Assembly: GCF_026127265.1 (NCBI RefSeq)
Contig: NZ_WWFG01000002.1
Location: 3,038,001 to 3,102,000, forward strand
Reading direction: 5' to 3'
Length of the DNA: 64,000 nucleotides
DNA from: Nostoc sp. KVJ3
GTDB lineage: Bacteria; Cyanobacteriota; Cyanobacteriia; Cyanobacteriales; Nostocaceae
In this document: one piece after another, positions 1 to 10,186 of the stretch
How positions within the stretch are numbered: the stretch's first letter is position 1
How the letters are laid out: every line of letters starts with the position of its first letter
Made by a program: the position numbers and the translations under genes
Notes under the pieces: model-generated
What the model was told of the DNA's origin: nothing
The model's database searches: none
Seen by the model: the letters and a program-made list of their open reading frames with translations, nothing else

Positions 1-157
1 CCAAGCTAACCATAAACGATGCACTATTCATTTGGTCGCCGCAGGTGTAACAAGACGCAGGATACCCACGCCGTTCTAATACGACCGCCAAGGCTTGCAG
101 GTTCATTACCAAGTCTTGGACGAATTGTCGATGTTGATGTGCTAGTCTCAGAAACAC
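1..157 (-). CDS. Partial CDS of unknown function (N-terminus only)
   Basis: An open frame of 52 codons leaves the left edge on the minus strand. I place the start at a GTG at 157-155 because a strong Shine-Dalgarno GGAGG lies six bases upstream (168-164). The visible N-terminus is hydrophilic and helical-looking, has no signal peptide, and carries a Cys-Tyr-Thr-Cys motif near residue 36. I do not recognise the family. It lies downstream of the hmp operon on the same strand, but about 880 bases of non-coding DNA separate them, so it is probably transcribed separately. Confidence 0.5.
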   Translation of the reverse strand, partial: MFLRLAHQHRQFVQDLVMNLQALAVVLERRGYPASCYTCGDQMNSASFMVSL

Positions 158-1040
158 TTTTGTCCTCCAGACACCACAGCCATTTGAGTTTCTTTTATAT
201 TTTCTTTAGATTTTCTCATCCACTGGTATTGTAGACTATTCACTACAATTATCAGACAGATAATATTGAGTCGTTAATTGACTACCTTGTTTAGGGTAGT
301 AGATCGAGGTTTTGAGCGCCGTATCAAACTATTCAGTTTGCAAATTAAAGATCTCGGACAGAATTTCTAAATTTAACTATATCTTTATACAATTCTGTCA
401 CGGTAGATTCTTACAGAAAGCATTCCGCTTTAAGAGTAACCTAAATCTAGCACTAGTCAAGTCCAGAAAAGCTTCATATTTCGTTTTTACTGACTATTTA
501 CAGCTAAATTCAGTGTTATTTAAGGACATAACATAGTTTTACATCGTTATAGTGTCTCTTGCTTAGATGTTTGATCTGTTCTCTTTTTAACGTAGATTTT
601 GGTACGGACAAATCATTAGCTATACCAAATTTGTTCCTCCCATATATATCAAATTTGAGATTGAGTACTAAAAGTAGATGAAGTATAGTACTTTATACAA
701 ACTTCACGTAACTGATATAGAAATCCGGTTTGATTTTTGAACAAAATTAAGTATTTGTAGTGGCGTGGCAAGGCTCCTCCGTGTCGCACCAGTTGCTACA
801 AGTCGGGGAACCGCAAGGGCGCACTGGCAACTCTATTGCCTCTGCGGTTCGTTATTCTGTTACCTGTGTGGTAAGTCCTATATGTAAAGACGGCGATTTA
901 TCGCGTCTCTTGCCTTAACCGAACAGTATTGAAACACCTCTTATCTCATAGGGATTTCTAGATTTGCCCAAAATCATTGTTTCGGGCAAATCTAGAAATT
1001 ACAAGGGTTTCAAGACTTAATTCACATGAAGCGTTACTTA
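158..1040. other. Gene-poor intergenic region downstream of hmpE
   Basis: I find no convincing gene here. Short open frames at 19-234 and 312-536 have neither a good ribosome site nor protein-like composition. Around 765-860 there is a GC-rich island with short self-complementary blocks in an otherwise AT-rich region, which looks like a palindromic interspersed repeat. A perfect hairpin lies at 954-999. Confidence 0.5.
954..999. repeat. Perfect 16-bp inverted repeat (hairpin)
   Basis: The arms 954-969 and 984-999 are exactly complementary over 16 bases with a 14-base loop. The hairpin lies about 40 bases beyond the hmpE stop codon, so it may end or stabilise the hmp transcript. On the minus strand no T-run follows, so it is not a classical intrinsic terminator. 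Confidence 0.6.
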
Positions 1041-4000
1041 CTAAACATTACTCGTAGTGCTAACAAGTTTTTCCCCTTTTAACATCCGTGTCGCCGCTTC
1101 AAGGAGAGCTTCTTCGAGATAGGGCTTGGTAAAGTAGCCACTAGCACCGAGTTGAGCTGCAATTTGCCTGTGCTTGTCTGCGCCCCGTGAAGTGAGCATC
1201 GCGATCGGTAGGTGGTTGAGGTTAGAATCTTTCTGAATGCGAGAGAGTAATTCCAGACCATCGCAACGGGGCATTTCGATGTCGCAAAATACGATATCGC
1301 AAGGCAGACCGGAGCGGAGTTTATCCCAAGCTTCTTGACCATCACGCGCCTGTTCTACGCGATAACCTGCTTTGTTAAATGTCAGGGATAGCAACTCTCG
1401 GACTGTAATGGAGTCATCCACGATTAGCACTGTTGGGTCAATCTTCGCAGGAGAGGTGTCTACGGGAACCCCTTTCTGTTGCCAAGAATTGCCACCCATT
1501 TGTGTAGAAATCCGTCCCTGGAAGATGTCAATGATTTCCAGTACGTCAGCAATGGGCATAATCCGACCATCACCCAGGACTGTAGCACCAGCGACACCAA
1601 TGGGTTTAGGTGCTGGGCCTTCAAATTGCTTAATTACAATTTCTTGTTCGCTTAACACCAGGTCAATCTGTAGAGCAATCATGGTATTTGCCGATCGCAC
1701 CACGACCACAGAAACCATATCATCATCTCGCGTACCGCCATAGACATTACCGCGACTGATTTGCCGATTGAAGGTTAAAAGCTCCTTCAAAGGTCGGAAT
1801 GGCAGGACTGTATCGCGCCAAGAAATAAATGATTGCCCATTGGCATCATGCTGAATATTTTTCACTGGGATATCCAGCGTATCTTCTACACCATCCATCG
1901 GGAAAGCGATTCTAGAGCGATCGGAGACACAGCAGAGAGCTTTACAAATACTCAGAGTCAGTGGTAGACGAATAGTGAAGGTGGTTCCCTTGCCGATCGC
2001 AGAATCGGTGTTAACTGTCCCCCGAATTTCGCTAATCTCGGAACGCACCACGTCCATACCCACACCACGCCCAGAAATTTCATCTGCTTGGTCTTTGATG
2101 GTAAAACCAGATTGGAACAATAGATCGTAGACTTCGAGGCGAGACATAGCTTTTGCTTGCGCTTCTGTAATCATGCCAATCTTCACCGCCTTAGCTTTAA
2201 CCTTTGCAGAATCGATACCTGCGCCATCATCGCCGACAGAAATGATCGTTTGGTTGCCTTGGTGGAAGGAACGAATAGTAATGATTCCCACGGGTGGCTT
2301 ACCAGCGGCTTGTCGTTCTTCTGGCGTTTCAATACCGTGAGCGATCGCATTATTCAGCATGTGAGTTAACGGATCGGTCAGATGATCTAAAATCATCTTG
2401 TCAATTAAGGTATCACCACCTTCGATTACTAACTCAACTTGTTTGCCACACTTGATCGCATTGTCGCGCACTCCTCGCCGCCAGCGATCGATAGTTTGGG
2501 CAAAAGGCACCATTCGCGCTCTTGTTAGTCCCTCTTGTAGCTGGGTGGTTACTTGGCGGAACTGCCTTGCGACTCGTTCGGTTTCTTCAGTGACAAAATC
2601 AATGTCGCTAGCTGACTCACGCACTCGGACAATGCGCTCAATCATCTGCTGAGAGAGTGTATGGAAGGGAGTAAAACGATCCATCTCTAGCTCACTAAAA
2701 CCCCTATCGGCATTGGAATCAGGCGCTTGGAAACCGGAGTCTTTCTTTTTGCGTCCAGCTAATAGAGAAGCTTCTAGGAGCGATCGCTCGTACAACTCTT
2801 GCATCCTTGCGCCCACATCGGAGAGTTGTTGTACCTGAATCAGCAAGTTATCTAATGACTGCCGTAGCCGTTCATGATCTTGCTCTAAGGTATTGCGATT
2901 TACCACCAACTCCCCGACTAAATTACTCATATCGTCCAGTTGCTTAACTGGAACCTTCATTGTTTCTTCAAATCTTGCAGCCCGACGAGTAGAGGGACGA
3001 GGAGCTTTGCTGGTGTTCGATTTCGCTACTGGTGAATGGGAGATCGTTTGATCTGCTTCTGCTAGCAGTTTCTCCAAGTCACCAAATTCATCTATGGCTG
3101 GCGATGGCACATCATTTTTCGCCAAGACTGGTTGAGTGTTGAAAGGCTGGCGTTGGGGTAGCCCGTCGTAAACACCTCTGGCGTTATCTGTAGCGAGCAA
3201 TTCTTCCAACGCTGCAAAATCTAGTTCTGGTATTGAGGTAGCTTTGGGGTTAAGTGCTACTTCCTCTCCTAGTAATGCTTCCAAGTCTGCAAAATCATCT
3301 TCTGGAGCAGCTACTTCAATACTTTCTGTGCTTGGCAATTCTTCAGTTGAGGCAACAACAGCATTTTGCTCATCTGACAATAGCGCAGATTCAGATGTTT
3401 CTTCTAGATCCCAAAAATGGGTTTCTATATCTTCTTGAATAACCGTTTGTGTGAAGTCATTGACATCTTCTAATACCGCATTTTCTCCTAATTCTTCCTG
3501 GTTTGTTCTTTCTAATAATTCAGTTTCTGTAGTTGATAGTTCATCCACAGTATTCTCTGTAGATTCCATCTGAATATAGGTGGAATCTGTGACTACATCT
3601 TCAAACAGCAGTTGCGGATTTTCATCGAAAGAGCCGAATAACTCATCTGGCTGTGCTTCAGATGAATCGGAAATTTCCCCAAAATTGATATCTAAAGAAG
3701 TTTCTGTAGTCGATAGTTCATCCACAGTATTCTCTGTAGATTCCATCTGAATATAGGTGGAATCTGTGACTACATCTTCAAATAGCAGTTGCGGATTTTC
3801 ATCGAAAGAGCCGAACAACTCATCTGGCTGTGCTTCAGATGAATCGGAAATTTCCCCAAAATTGATATCTAAAGAAGTTTCTGTAGTCGATAGTTCATCT
3901 ACAGTATTCTCTGTAGATTCCATCTGAATATAGGTGGAATCTGTGGCTACATCTTCAAACAGCAGTTGCGGATTTTCATCGAAAGAGCCGAATAACTCAT

Positions 4001-6605
4001 CTGGCTGTGCTTCAGATGGATCGGAAGTTTCTCCAAAATTGATATCTAAAGAAGTTTCTGTAGTCGATAGTTCATCTACAGTATTCTCTGTGACATCCAT
4101 CTGAATATAGTTGGAATCTGTGGCTACATCTTCAAACAGCAGTTGCTGATTTTCATCGAAAGAGCCGAATGAATCAAGTTCCAGATTAACATCAGATATT
4201 TCTGAGGGCTGATGAGTGAATTCTGGAGCAAAATCTAAAGCTTCTGGTTGTTGCGATCGCACGAGAATTTCTTCTCCTAGATGCTCTACAAACAAAGGCG
4301 TTTCCGGTATAAAAGTATTACTGATTGCTGGAGAAATAGTTGAGGCACTTGATGCTAAATCATCAAATAAATCATCTCCAGAATCTGATGAGAATATCAA
4401 ATCTAGCTGCTCTTCTTGCTGGAAATCAATATCTAAATCTTCCAATTCAAAACTGTTTAGGGGAGAAGATATAGGCTGCCGACTGTCGGCAAAAATATCA
4501 TCAGTTGTAGCAAACAAACTCTCCGCTAACACTCTTTCTACATTCTGCTCAATTAAGGAATCTAATTCGTCCTCTTCCTTTGTACTTTCGTGATTCCAGA
4601 AGTTGCTCAGATCGTTTTCTAATTGAGAAAACTCAGGTGTTATTGCTGGAGATATATCAAATAAATCACCAATTTCTGGTTCGCTTGTAGGCAGTAATGT
4701 CTGTTCTCCCATTTCAGCAAACAGGTTATCTGAAGACAAGCCGCTTTCCTGGGGTAATTCTATGTAGTCACTAGGGGTAATTTCTTCTACCCAATTTGCA
4801 TTTCTAGTTTCTGAGAATAAGTTATCAAAAGTGTTTGGTTGGCTAGGAGATATTTCCACACTGGCGAACGCCTCAGTTTCTGGTTGAGTCACTTCGCCCG
4901 TGGGCAATAGTTCATCATTATCTAGTGCCAGTATCAATAAATCTTCAACTACATTATTTTTGTTGACACCAACAGGCTGGTTTGTCTCACTAGAAATATC
5001 AATAAATTCTTGTAAATCTTCGGAAGAAGAGTCTAAATTTATATCGAGTTCGTTAATATCACCGAACTCTAGATTTGAAGCAGATGTTTGTTGATTTTGC
5101 GGTTCTGAAGCCTCTTTTTCTAAGAAATTGTCGCCAAATAGCAGAGATAAATCTTCTGTTGTGGCTGTAGTTTCTGCTCGATCAAAGGAGAGTAAATCGG
5201 ATAAATCGCTATGAGCATCCTCAGCATCAGTGCTACTGAAATCAATTCCAAAATTATCGGTGGCAACAATATCTAAGGTTTCTTCTTGATGCCAGCTTTC
5301 ATCTAGTTCGGGAGTATCACCTTCAAATAAATCGGCAAGGGTATTTAACTCAGCTATTCCTACCTCTGGCCCATTGGGGTCAAGATTGTTACTGATTGGA
5401 TGTGCTTCGTCATGTGTGGTAAAAGCAAAACTCGTGTGAGTTGCAGCGTTGAGTGGTGTTCCTTGTGGAAGATATGGACGAACGCTAGTATCCTTGTCTA
5501 GATTAATTTCCTCACTTGTCTGGGTTAGATTAGTTGTAACTAATTGCTCGGTGTTACTAGATAAAATTGTCTCTGGTTCTGTCAAAGCCGCAGACTGTTC
5601 ATCAAACAAATCAGGGGTAACTTCTAATAACTCAATTTCTGCCAAGCTCAAAAGTGCTTCTAGTTGCTGACTAATTGCAATTTCGGCTTCTCTACCTTGC
5701 AGGACTAATTCTTGAGCTTGCTTGATTTCGGTAATGACAATTTTAGCTAAAGTTAAATAAGTATTTTCAGGATTGCCGATCACACTGGCTGCTGCTTGAC
5801 ACAAACCACACCACTTGGGCAAATTCCAAGTCTCACCAAGTTTGACTAACTGGTAACAGCATTGCTGAAGGCTTTGCCGAGTTGAGGGTGTTGTGGTTTG
5901 CTTAAATAGCTGCAACATTTCCCGCAGTGTTTGCAGCACTTGGGCTTGAAACTCGCCCCAATTATTATTTTCTTTGGTGGTGATTGGCGATCCGAGTCCG
6001 CGAACGTGTCGCACCTGCTGAGGTGCTACTGAAACAGATATTTCTGAAGATTCCTGATGGCTGTCTTCTGCCAGATTGGGAATATCTCGCCGCAAGAAAA
6101 GTTCTGTAAGTGTGGAGACATTCTCTACAGAGTTGGTATGTAGCTCTGTTGCATCAGTACTGCCAGATAATCCACTTTTTCCTTGTTCTACAAGTAGTTC
6201 CAGATGCTGATATAACCATTGAAAGACCGGCTCAGTTTCCGACATCAAAGTATTAGCTGCATCTTCAGAAAGACCATAAGGCCCGCTCAAATGCTCTAAT
6301 AGTGATTTCAGGGTATCAGATACACCAAGAAATAAAGACTCTAACTTTTGGTCAATCTGAACCGGATTATCTTTAAGAACTTTGAAACAATCTTCCAGAC
6401 GGTGAGAAGTATGCTGGATGCTAGTCAATCCAAGCATCGCGGCTCCTCCTTTGATGGAGTGAGCCGCCCGGAAGACTTCACTGATCATTTCCGGGTCGTT
6501 TAGGGTACCTTCTAGATTCAGTAACCCCTGCTCAATGGTATTCAGGTGATCCCTGGCTTCTTCGATAAAGTAACCCAAAATCCGCTGTTGTTGTTCCGGC
6601 AGCAT
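1041..6605 (-). CDS. hmpE: CheA-like hybrid histidine kinase HmpE
   Basis: A CheA-type kinase of 1854 residues. It has an N-terminal Hpt domain with phospho-acceptor His49 in the HSIKGG context, a very long acidic linker (about 370-1100), and CheA dimerisation and HATPase domains (about 1215-1545, with the N-box near 1410 and GVGMD near 1518). A CheW-like domain follows (about 1550-1690), then a C-terminal receiver (about 1720-1840) with a normal FCDIEMP phospho-Asp site. The linker holds three full copies and one partial copy of a 59-residue repeat. Order and neighbours match the hormogonium motility hmp locus of Nostoc punctiforme, where HmpE is needed for gliding. It is the last gene of a minus-strand operon. 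By homology it should phosphorylate its own receiver and CheY-like HmpB. The acidic linker is unusually long for a CheA. Confidence 0.92.
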   Translation of the reverse strand: MLPEQQQRILGYFIEEARDHLNTIEQGLLNLEGTLNDPEMISEVFRAAHSIKGGAAMLGLTSIQHTSHRLEDCFKVLKDNPVQIDQKLESLFLGVSDTLKSLLEHLSGPYGLSEDAANTLMSETEPVFQWLYQHLELLVEQGKSGLSGSTDATELHTNSVENVSTLTELFLRRDIPNLAEDSHQESSEISVSVAPQQVRHVRGLGSPITTKENNNWGEFQAQVLQTLREMLQLFKQTTTPSTRQSLQQCCYQLVKLGETWNLPKWCGLCQAAASVIGNPENTYLTLAKIVITEIKQAQELVLQGREAEIAISQQLEALLSLAEIELLEVTPDLFDEQSAALTEPETILSSNTEQLVTTNLTQTSEEINLDKDTSVRPYLPQGTPLNAATHTSFAFTTHDEAHPISNNLDPNGPEVGIAELNTLADLFEGDTPELDESWHQEETLDIVATDNFGIDFSSTDAEDAHSDLSDLLSFDRAETTATTEDLSLLFGDNFLEKEASEPQNQQTSASNLEFGDINELDINLDSSSEDLQEFIDISSETNQPVGVNKNNVVEDLLILALDNDELLPTGEVTQPETEAFASVEISPSQPNTFDNLFSETRNANWVEEITPSDYIELPQESGLSSDNLFAEMGEQTLLPTSEPEIGDLFDISPAITPEFSQLENDLSNFWNHESTKEEDELDSLIEQNVERVLAESLFATTDDIFADSRQPISSPLNSFELEDLDIDFQQEEQLDLIFSSDSGDDLFDDLASSASTISPAISNTFIPETPLFVEHLGEEILVRSQQPEALDFAPEFTHQPSEISDVNLELDSFGSFDENQQLLFEDVATDSNYIQMDVTENTVDELSTTETSLDINFGETSDPSEAQPDELFGSFDENPQLLFEDVATDSTYIQMESTENTVDELSTTETSLDINFGEISDSSEAQPDELFGSFDENPQLLFEDVVTDSTYIQMESTENTVDELSTTETSLDINFGEISDSSEAQPDELFGSFDENPQLLFEDVVTDSTYIQMESTENTVDELSTTETELLERTNQEELGENAVLEDVNDFTQTVIQEDIETHFWDLEETSESALLSDEQNAVVASTEELPSTESIEVAAPEDDFADLEALLGEEVALNPKATSIPELDFAALEELLATDNARGVYDGLPQRQPFNTQPVLAKNDVPSPAIDEFGDLEKLLAEADQTISHSPVAKSNTSKAPRPSTRRAARFEETMKVPVKQLDDMSNLVGELVVNRNTLEQDHERLRQSLDNLLIQVQQLSDVGARMQELYERSLLEASLLAGRKKKDSGFQAPDSNADRGFSELEMDRFTPFHTLSQQMIERIVRVRESASDIDFVTEETERVARQFRQVTTQLQEGLTRARMVPFAQTIDRWRRGVRDNAIKCGKQVELVIEGGDTLIDKMILDHLTDPLTHMLNNAIAHGIETPEERQAAGKPPVGIITIRSFHQGNQTIISVGDDGAGIDSAKVKAKAVKIGMITEAQAKAMSRLEVYDLLFQSGFTIKDQADEISGRGVGMDVVRSEISEIRGTVNTDSAIGKGTTFTIRLPLTLSICKALCCVSDRSRIAFPMDGVEDTLDIPVKNIQHDANGQSFISWRDTVLPFRPLKELLTFNRQISRGNVYGGTRDDDMVSVVVVRSANTMIALQIDLVLSEQEIVIKQFEGPAPKPIGVAGATVLGDGRIMPIADVLEIIDIFQGRISTQMGGNSWQQKGVPVDTSPAKIDPTVLIVDDSITVRELLSLTFNKAGYRVEQARDGQEAWDKLRSGLPCDIVFCDIEMPRCDGLELLSRIQKDSNLNHLPIAMLTSRGADKHRQIAAQLGASGYFTKPYLEEALLEAATRMLKGEKLVSTTSNV
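3517..4170 (-). repeat. 177-bp in-frame tandem repeats inside hmpE
   Basis: The motif FGSFDENPQLLFED and the following residues recur with an exact period of 59 residues (177 bases): three full units and about 40 residues of a fourth. The two central copies are nearly identical, which points to recent unequal crossing-over. The repeats are acidic and Ser/Thr-rich and lie in the linker between the Hpt and kinase domains. Confidence 0.9.
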
Positions 6606-6697
6606 AGTTTTTTAGTCAAGAGTCATTATTCATTAGTTATTTAGTCATTGGTCATTGGTCATTAGCAAACAAGAAAAGACAAAGGACAAATGACAAT

Positions 6698-9628
6698 TTA
6701 TCTGGTTTCCATAGTTTCCACTCGGAAACGTTCAACAGAAGCGATCAAGTCACGGGATACACCTACTAAGTGTTGTAAGGCTCCTGAAACTCGCTGTGCT
6801 TCCTGGGATGTTTCTTGTGCTGTGAGTTCTACTGATTGCATTACGTGAGCGACGGCGCGGGAAGTTTCAGTTTGTTCTACAGTGTCACTAGTAATAGAGC
6901 GCACAAGAATATCAATGCGATTCGCTACTTGAATAATGTTTTCAAGCGATCGCTTGGCTTCTTCTGCCAATTTTGTCCCTTTAATTACTTGTTGTGTGCC
7001 TTCTTCCATCGCGGTCATTACAGAGCCTGTTTCGCTTTGGATTTGCATCACAATTTGTTCAATTTCCTTCAGGGATTTAGCAGATTTATCTGCTAACTGG
7101 CGCACTTCGTCTGCTACAATTGCAAACCCGCGTCCAGCTTCTCCTGCTCTTGCCGCCTCAATACTAGCATTGAGTGCTAACAAGTTGGTTCTTGATGCAA
7201 TCTGGGAAATCAACGCCACAATTTTAGAAATTTCTTGAGAAGATTCCGCCAACCGTTTCACTTTGCGAGTGGTTTCGGCCACAGTTTCGCGAATTTCTAA
7301 AATACCTGCCACCGTATTTTCTACAGCTTCGCCACCTTTAAGAGCGATCGTACTAGCATCACGAGCAACGGTTTCAGCTTCCCGTGCCGCCTCTGCTACC
7401 CGTTGAATCGAGTCAGTCATTACCTGTACAGAATTCAGCGTGACTGCTAACTCTTCTGCTTGCCGCAAAGCATCACTAGATAAAGCTCTAGCAAAGGTTT
7501 CAGAATTGGTTGCACCTTTTGTTACATCCTTCGCTGCCACTTTTACCTGTTGTACAATATCCCGCAGGTTTTGAATTGTCAGGTTAAAAGCGTCGGCTAC
7601 GGCTCCCAATACGTCGGCTGTCACTTCCGCTTGGACTGTTAAATCGCCTCTAGCAGCTCCTTCCACATCGTCCAAGAGGCGAATCACCTGCCGTTGCAAG
7701 TTTTCCTTGGCTTCCTCTTGTTCATCGGCTTTCCGTTGGGCTTCACTTGTGGTCGTGAAAATTACCCGCGCCATTTCATTAAAGCCAGTGGCTAAATGCC
7801 CCAATTCATCTTCGGAAAACACCGTAGCTTGAGCATTTAAATTTCCTTGGCGTACAGCTTCAAACTGAGCTTGCAGATCGTCAGTTGTACGCCGAATTTG
7901 TTTGAGGGCAAAATTACCCATAAAACCAGCGGTGGTAAATCCGGCAATGCCAGCAGCTAGTGACATTGCCCAACCTGTGTTTCGGACTGATTCACGTTGT
8001 TGGGGTGGCGAAAATGTGGTGGCGACAAAGCTAACTGTGGCTACAACCAGCGCCGAAACAATACCCACACTTCCAGCAATTAACCATTGTTTTCGTTCTA
8101 TGGAGGCATTCTCTAATGGTGCTAACCAGCCTTGCTCGACGCTAACATTGGGTTCTAGTTTCGAGACATCTGTTTGGCTAAAGACTGGTACTCCTTCATG
8201 GGAACCAGTCATGGTAAATAGTTCCTCTTCGCGATCGGCTGGATTGCTTGCAGAAGCATCCCCAACTTGAGAGCGTCCACTGCCAGTAGCTTCTACTGGA
8301 GCAGAATACATTGCTGCATCACCGAAGTTAGAATCTCCTTCGCTCAGATCAAACCCTGGAATGTTTCCTAAATCGTCAAATTCCTCAAAGTCATCTAAAA
8401 AATCAATATTGCTCTTAGAATTTTCTCCATTCAGTATATTGTTTGAGTTTTCATAGGAGCTTAACCCCTCTGAACCAAAAGCAGACTCAAATGCTTCCAT
8501 ATCAAAATTTTCATCATCAAAGCTATTGCTACTGATGCTTGTACCTGATTGAAACTGCTTTTGTTCCTGAAGTATATTGCTATTAAAAGATGAAGAATTA
8601 TCAGATAAGTCCGGCTGTAAATCTTCCTCTATTTCCAAATCCTTTGACTTTAACCAATCATGGGCTTCGGTTTCAGGCAAATCATATTTACTACTGTTAT
8701 TTTTTGTTGTCGAACTATTTCTAACTTCTTCTTCAACAATCAGTAGAGTTTCATCTCCAAATTTAGATTTTTTATATTCTAAATCTCCCATACTAAGCTC
8801 TGGAGACTTTGGCTCACTCAACAAATCAGGGTAATTATTCTCGCTATTACCAGTTGGTGAATTAGAGGAAGAAAAGTTATTATTGTCAATAGCTAAATTT
8901 CCGCGTTCAGAATTTATGTCATTATCTGAAAAGTGACTATTTACTAATGATTCTTCAAGGTTGTTTTCTGAGATATCTTCCTGCCAAAAAGCAGGTAACT
9001 CTAATTCAGTTTTTTCCTCATAACTACTGCTGTTTAAATCTTGTTCCTCTGATTCTTCATCCAAAGCAAAAGGGTCATCATCAAAAGCTGTAGAAGAATC
9101 TGATATTTTTCCAGTTCTAATACTATCTTCTGTGGGGATGTCAAATGGACTATTTGAAGATAATTCTTCAATGCCATTCACACTTTCTTGATGCTCTCCA
9201 AAAAAGTTCAAATCCAGGTTATTACTGTCAAACTCCTCACTAGCAGCCAAATCTTCTAATTCTGGTTCGCTATATGCCAATGGATCGGACATCTCTGAGG
9301 AATTTATTTGCTCTTGACTTCCTGATGTATCAATCTGCCCACCGAATGACTGTAAATATTGATTGATATTTTCAATTCCATTATTGGCAAAACCAATAAT
9401 TTCCTGATCGTTAGTCAAGCCTAATACCTGTTGATATTCTTCTTTTGCGACATCGTACTGTTGCAAGACATAGTAGATGTGACCCCTTAACAAATGCGAG
9501 TTGGGGTCTTCTGGTAAATTTCGCACCACTTGGTCAACTAAAGTGGCGGCAACCTCATAATTTCTTTGAACATAGGCGGTCATCGCCTGTTGATATGTTG
9601 GCTCGTAATTATCAATACTTGCTGCCAT
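6698..9628 (-). CDS. hmpD: Methyl-accepting chemotaxis protein HmpD
   Basis: A transducer of 976 residues. The N-terminus (about 10-90) is TPR-like. A long acidic, low-complexity region of about 400 residues follows, then two close membrane segments (about 515-540 and 550-570), a HAMP domain, and a classical MCP signalling hairpin whose tip lies near 810-846 (NLLALNASIEAARAGE). I prefer the ATG at 9628 over an in-frame start at 9655 because a strong GGAGGAGG lies just upstream and because it avoids overlap with hmpC. The two membrane segments are only about a dozen residues apart, so there is no periplasmic sensor domain. The large N-terminal region is cytoplasmic and probably senses internally or binds a partner. 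The position matches HmpD/PilJ of the N. punctiforme motility locus. Confidence 0.92.
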   Translation of the reverse strand: MAASIDNYEPTYQQAMTAYVQRNYEVAATLVDQVVRNLPEDPNSHLLRGHIYYVLQQYDVAKEEYQQVLGLTNDQEIIGFANNGIENINQYLQSFGGQIDTSGSQEQINSSEMSDPLAYSEPELEDLAASEEFDSNNLDLNFFGEHQESVNGIEELSSNSPFDIPTEDSIRTGKISDSSTAFDDDPFALDEESEEQDLNSSSYEEKTELELPAFWQEDISENNLEESLVNSHFSDNDINSERGNLAIDNNNFSSSNSPTGNSENNYPDLLSEPKSPELSMGDLEYKKSKFGDETLLIVEEEVRNSSTTKNNSSKYDLPETEAHDWLKSKDLEIEEDLQPDLSDNSSSFNSNILQEQKQFQSGTSISSNSFDDENFDMEAFESAFGSEGLSSYENSNNILNGENSKSNIDFLDDFEEFDDLGNIPGFDLSEGDSNFGDAAMYSAPVEATGSGRSQVGDASASNPADREEELFTMTGSHEGVPVFSQTDVSKLEPNVSVEQGWLAPLENASIERKQWLIAGSVGIVSALVVATVSFVATTFSPPQQRESVRNTGWAMSLAAGIAGFTTAGFMGNFALKQIRRTTDDLQAQFEAVRQGNLNAQATVFSEDELGHLATGFNEMARVIFTTTSEAQRKADEQEEAKENLQRQVIRLLDDVEGAARGDLTVQAEVTADVLGAVADAFNLTIQNLRDIVQQVKVAAKDVTKGATNSETFARALSSDALRQAEELAVTLNSVQVMTDSIQRVAEAAREAETVARDASTIALKGGEAVENTVAGILEIRETVAETTRKVKRLAESSQEISKIVALISQIASRTNLLALNASIEAARAGEAGRGFAIVADEVRQLADKSAKSLKEIEQIVMQIQSETGSVMTAMEEGTQQVIKGTKLAEEAKRSLENIIQVANRIDILVRSITSDTVEQTETSRAVAHVMQSVELTAQETSQEAQRVSGALQHLVGVSRDLIASVERFRVETMETR

Positions 9629-9642
9629 TTCCTCCTCCAATT

Positions 9643-10173
9643 TCATCCTGCCCACCTAGCACTTCGGACAATTGCCATTTGATCGAGCAGTCGTAGACAC
9701 TGATTGTTTTTAGCATTTAGTAACCACTCTCCACGTAAAAAGGGAGCCATAGTATCTGGAACACTAGTTGGTGGCATGAGATTCTGGACATCCAACCAAT
9801 CCATACCGCCGATTTCCTCTACTGCTAAACCCACTATTGTCTCTTGCTCTTCGATGGCAATCACCGAAATTTCTGCTCTATCCGTGTTTAATGCACTTGC
9901 TTCCCCCAGAAATTGACCCAAATCAGCCACCCAAATAACTCGACCTCGTAAATTTAGAGTACCCAAAAGTAAAGGAGAAGCATTAGGAATCGGGGTGATT
10001 CTATCAGGACTTAGTTCAATTACCTCCCGAATGCCAGTTGCTTGTAGTGCAAACTCCTGATGCGAGGGAATGTAAAATCTCAAATGTAACTCACCTTCAG
10101 GACTTTCTACTTGTAATTCTGGTCGGAAGTGGTCTTGACCGCTACCACTTAAAAAGTCCGGTTTGCTGACCAT
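9643..10173 (-). CDS. hmpC: CheW-like coupling protein HmpC
   Basis: A single CheW domain (about 25-165) in a protein of 176 residues, with the usual core around LGTLNLRGRVIWVADLGQFL. CheW proteins link the MCP array to the CheA kinase, here HmpD to HmpE. The ATG start has AAGGA about eleven bases upstream. It is tightly packed in the operon, ending 14 bases before hmpD starts and beginning 13 bases after hmpB ends. Identity as HmpC rests on domain and gene order, both characteristic of the hormogonium motility locus. Confidence 0.9.
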   Translation of the reverse strand: MVSKPDFLSGSGQDHFRPELQVESPEGELHLRFYIPSHQEFALQATGIREVIELSPDRITPIPNASPLLLGTLNLRGRVIWVADLGQFLGEASALNTDRAEISVIAIEEQETIVGLAVEEIGGMDWLDVQNLMPPTSVPDTMAPFLRGEWLLNAKNNQCLRLLDQMAIVRSARWAG

Positions 10174-10186
10174 GTTATTTTTATCC

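Noticed and set aside
312..536. Open frame of 74 codons
   Set aside because: No ribosome site, biased composition and no neighbours; it lies in AT-rich intergenic DNA and looks random.
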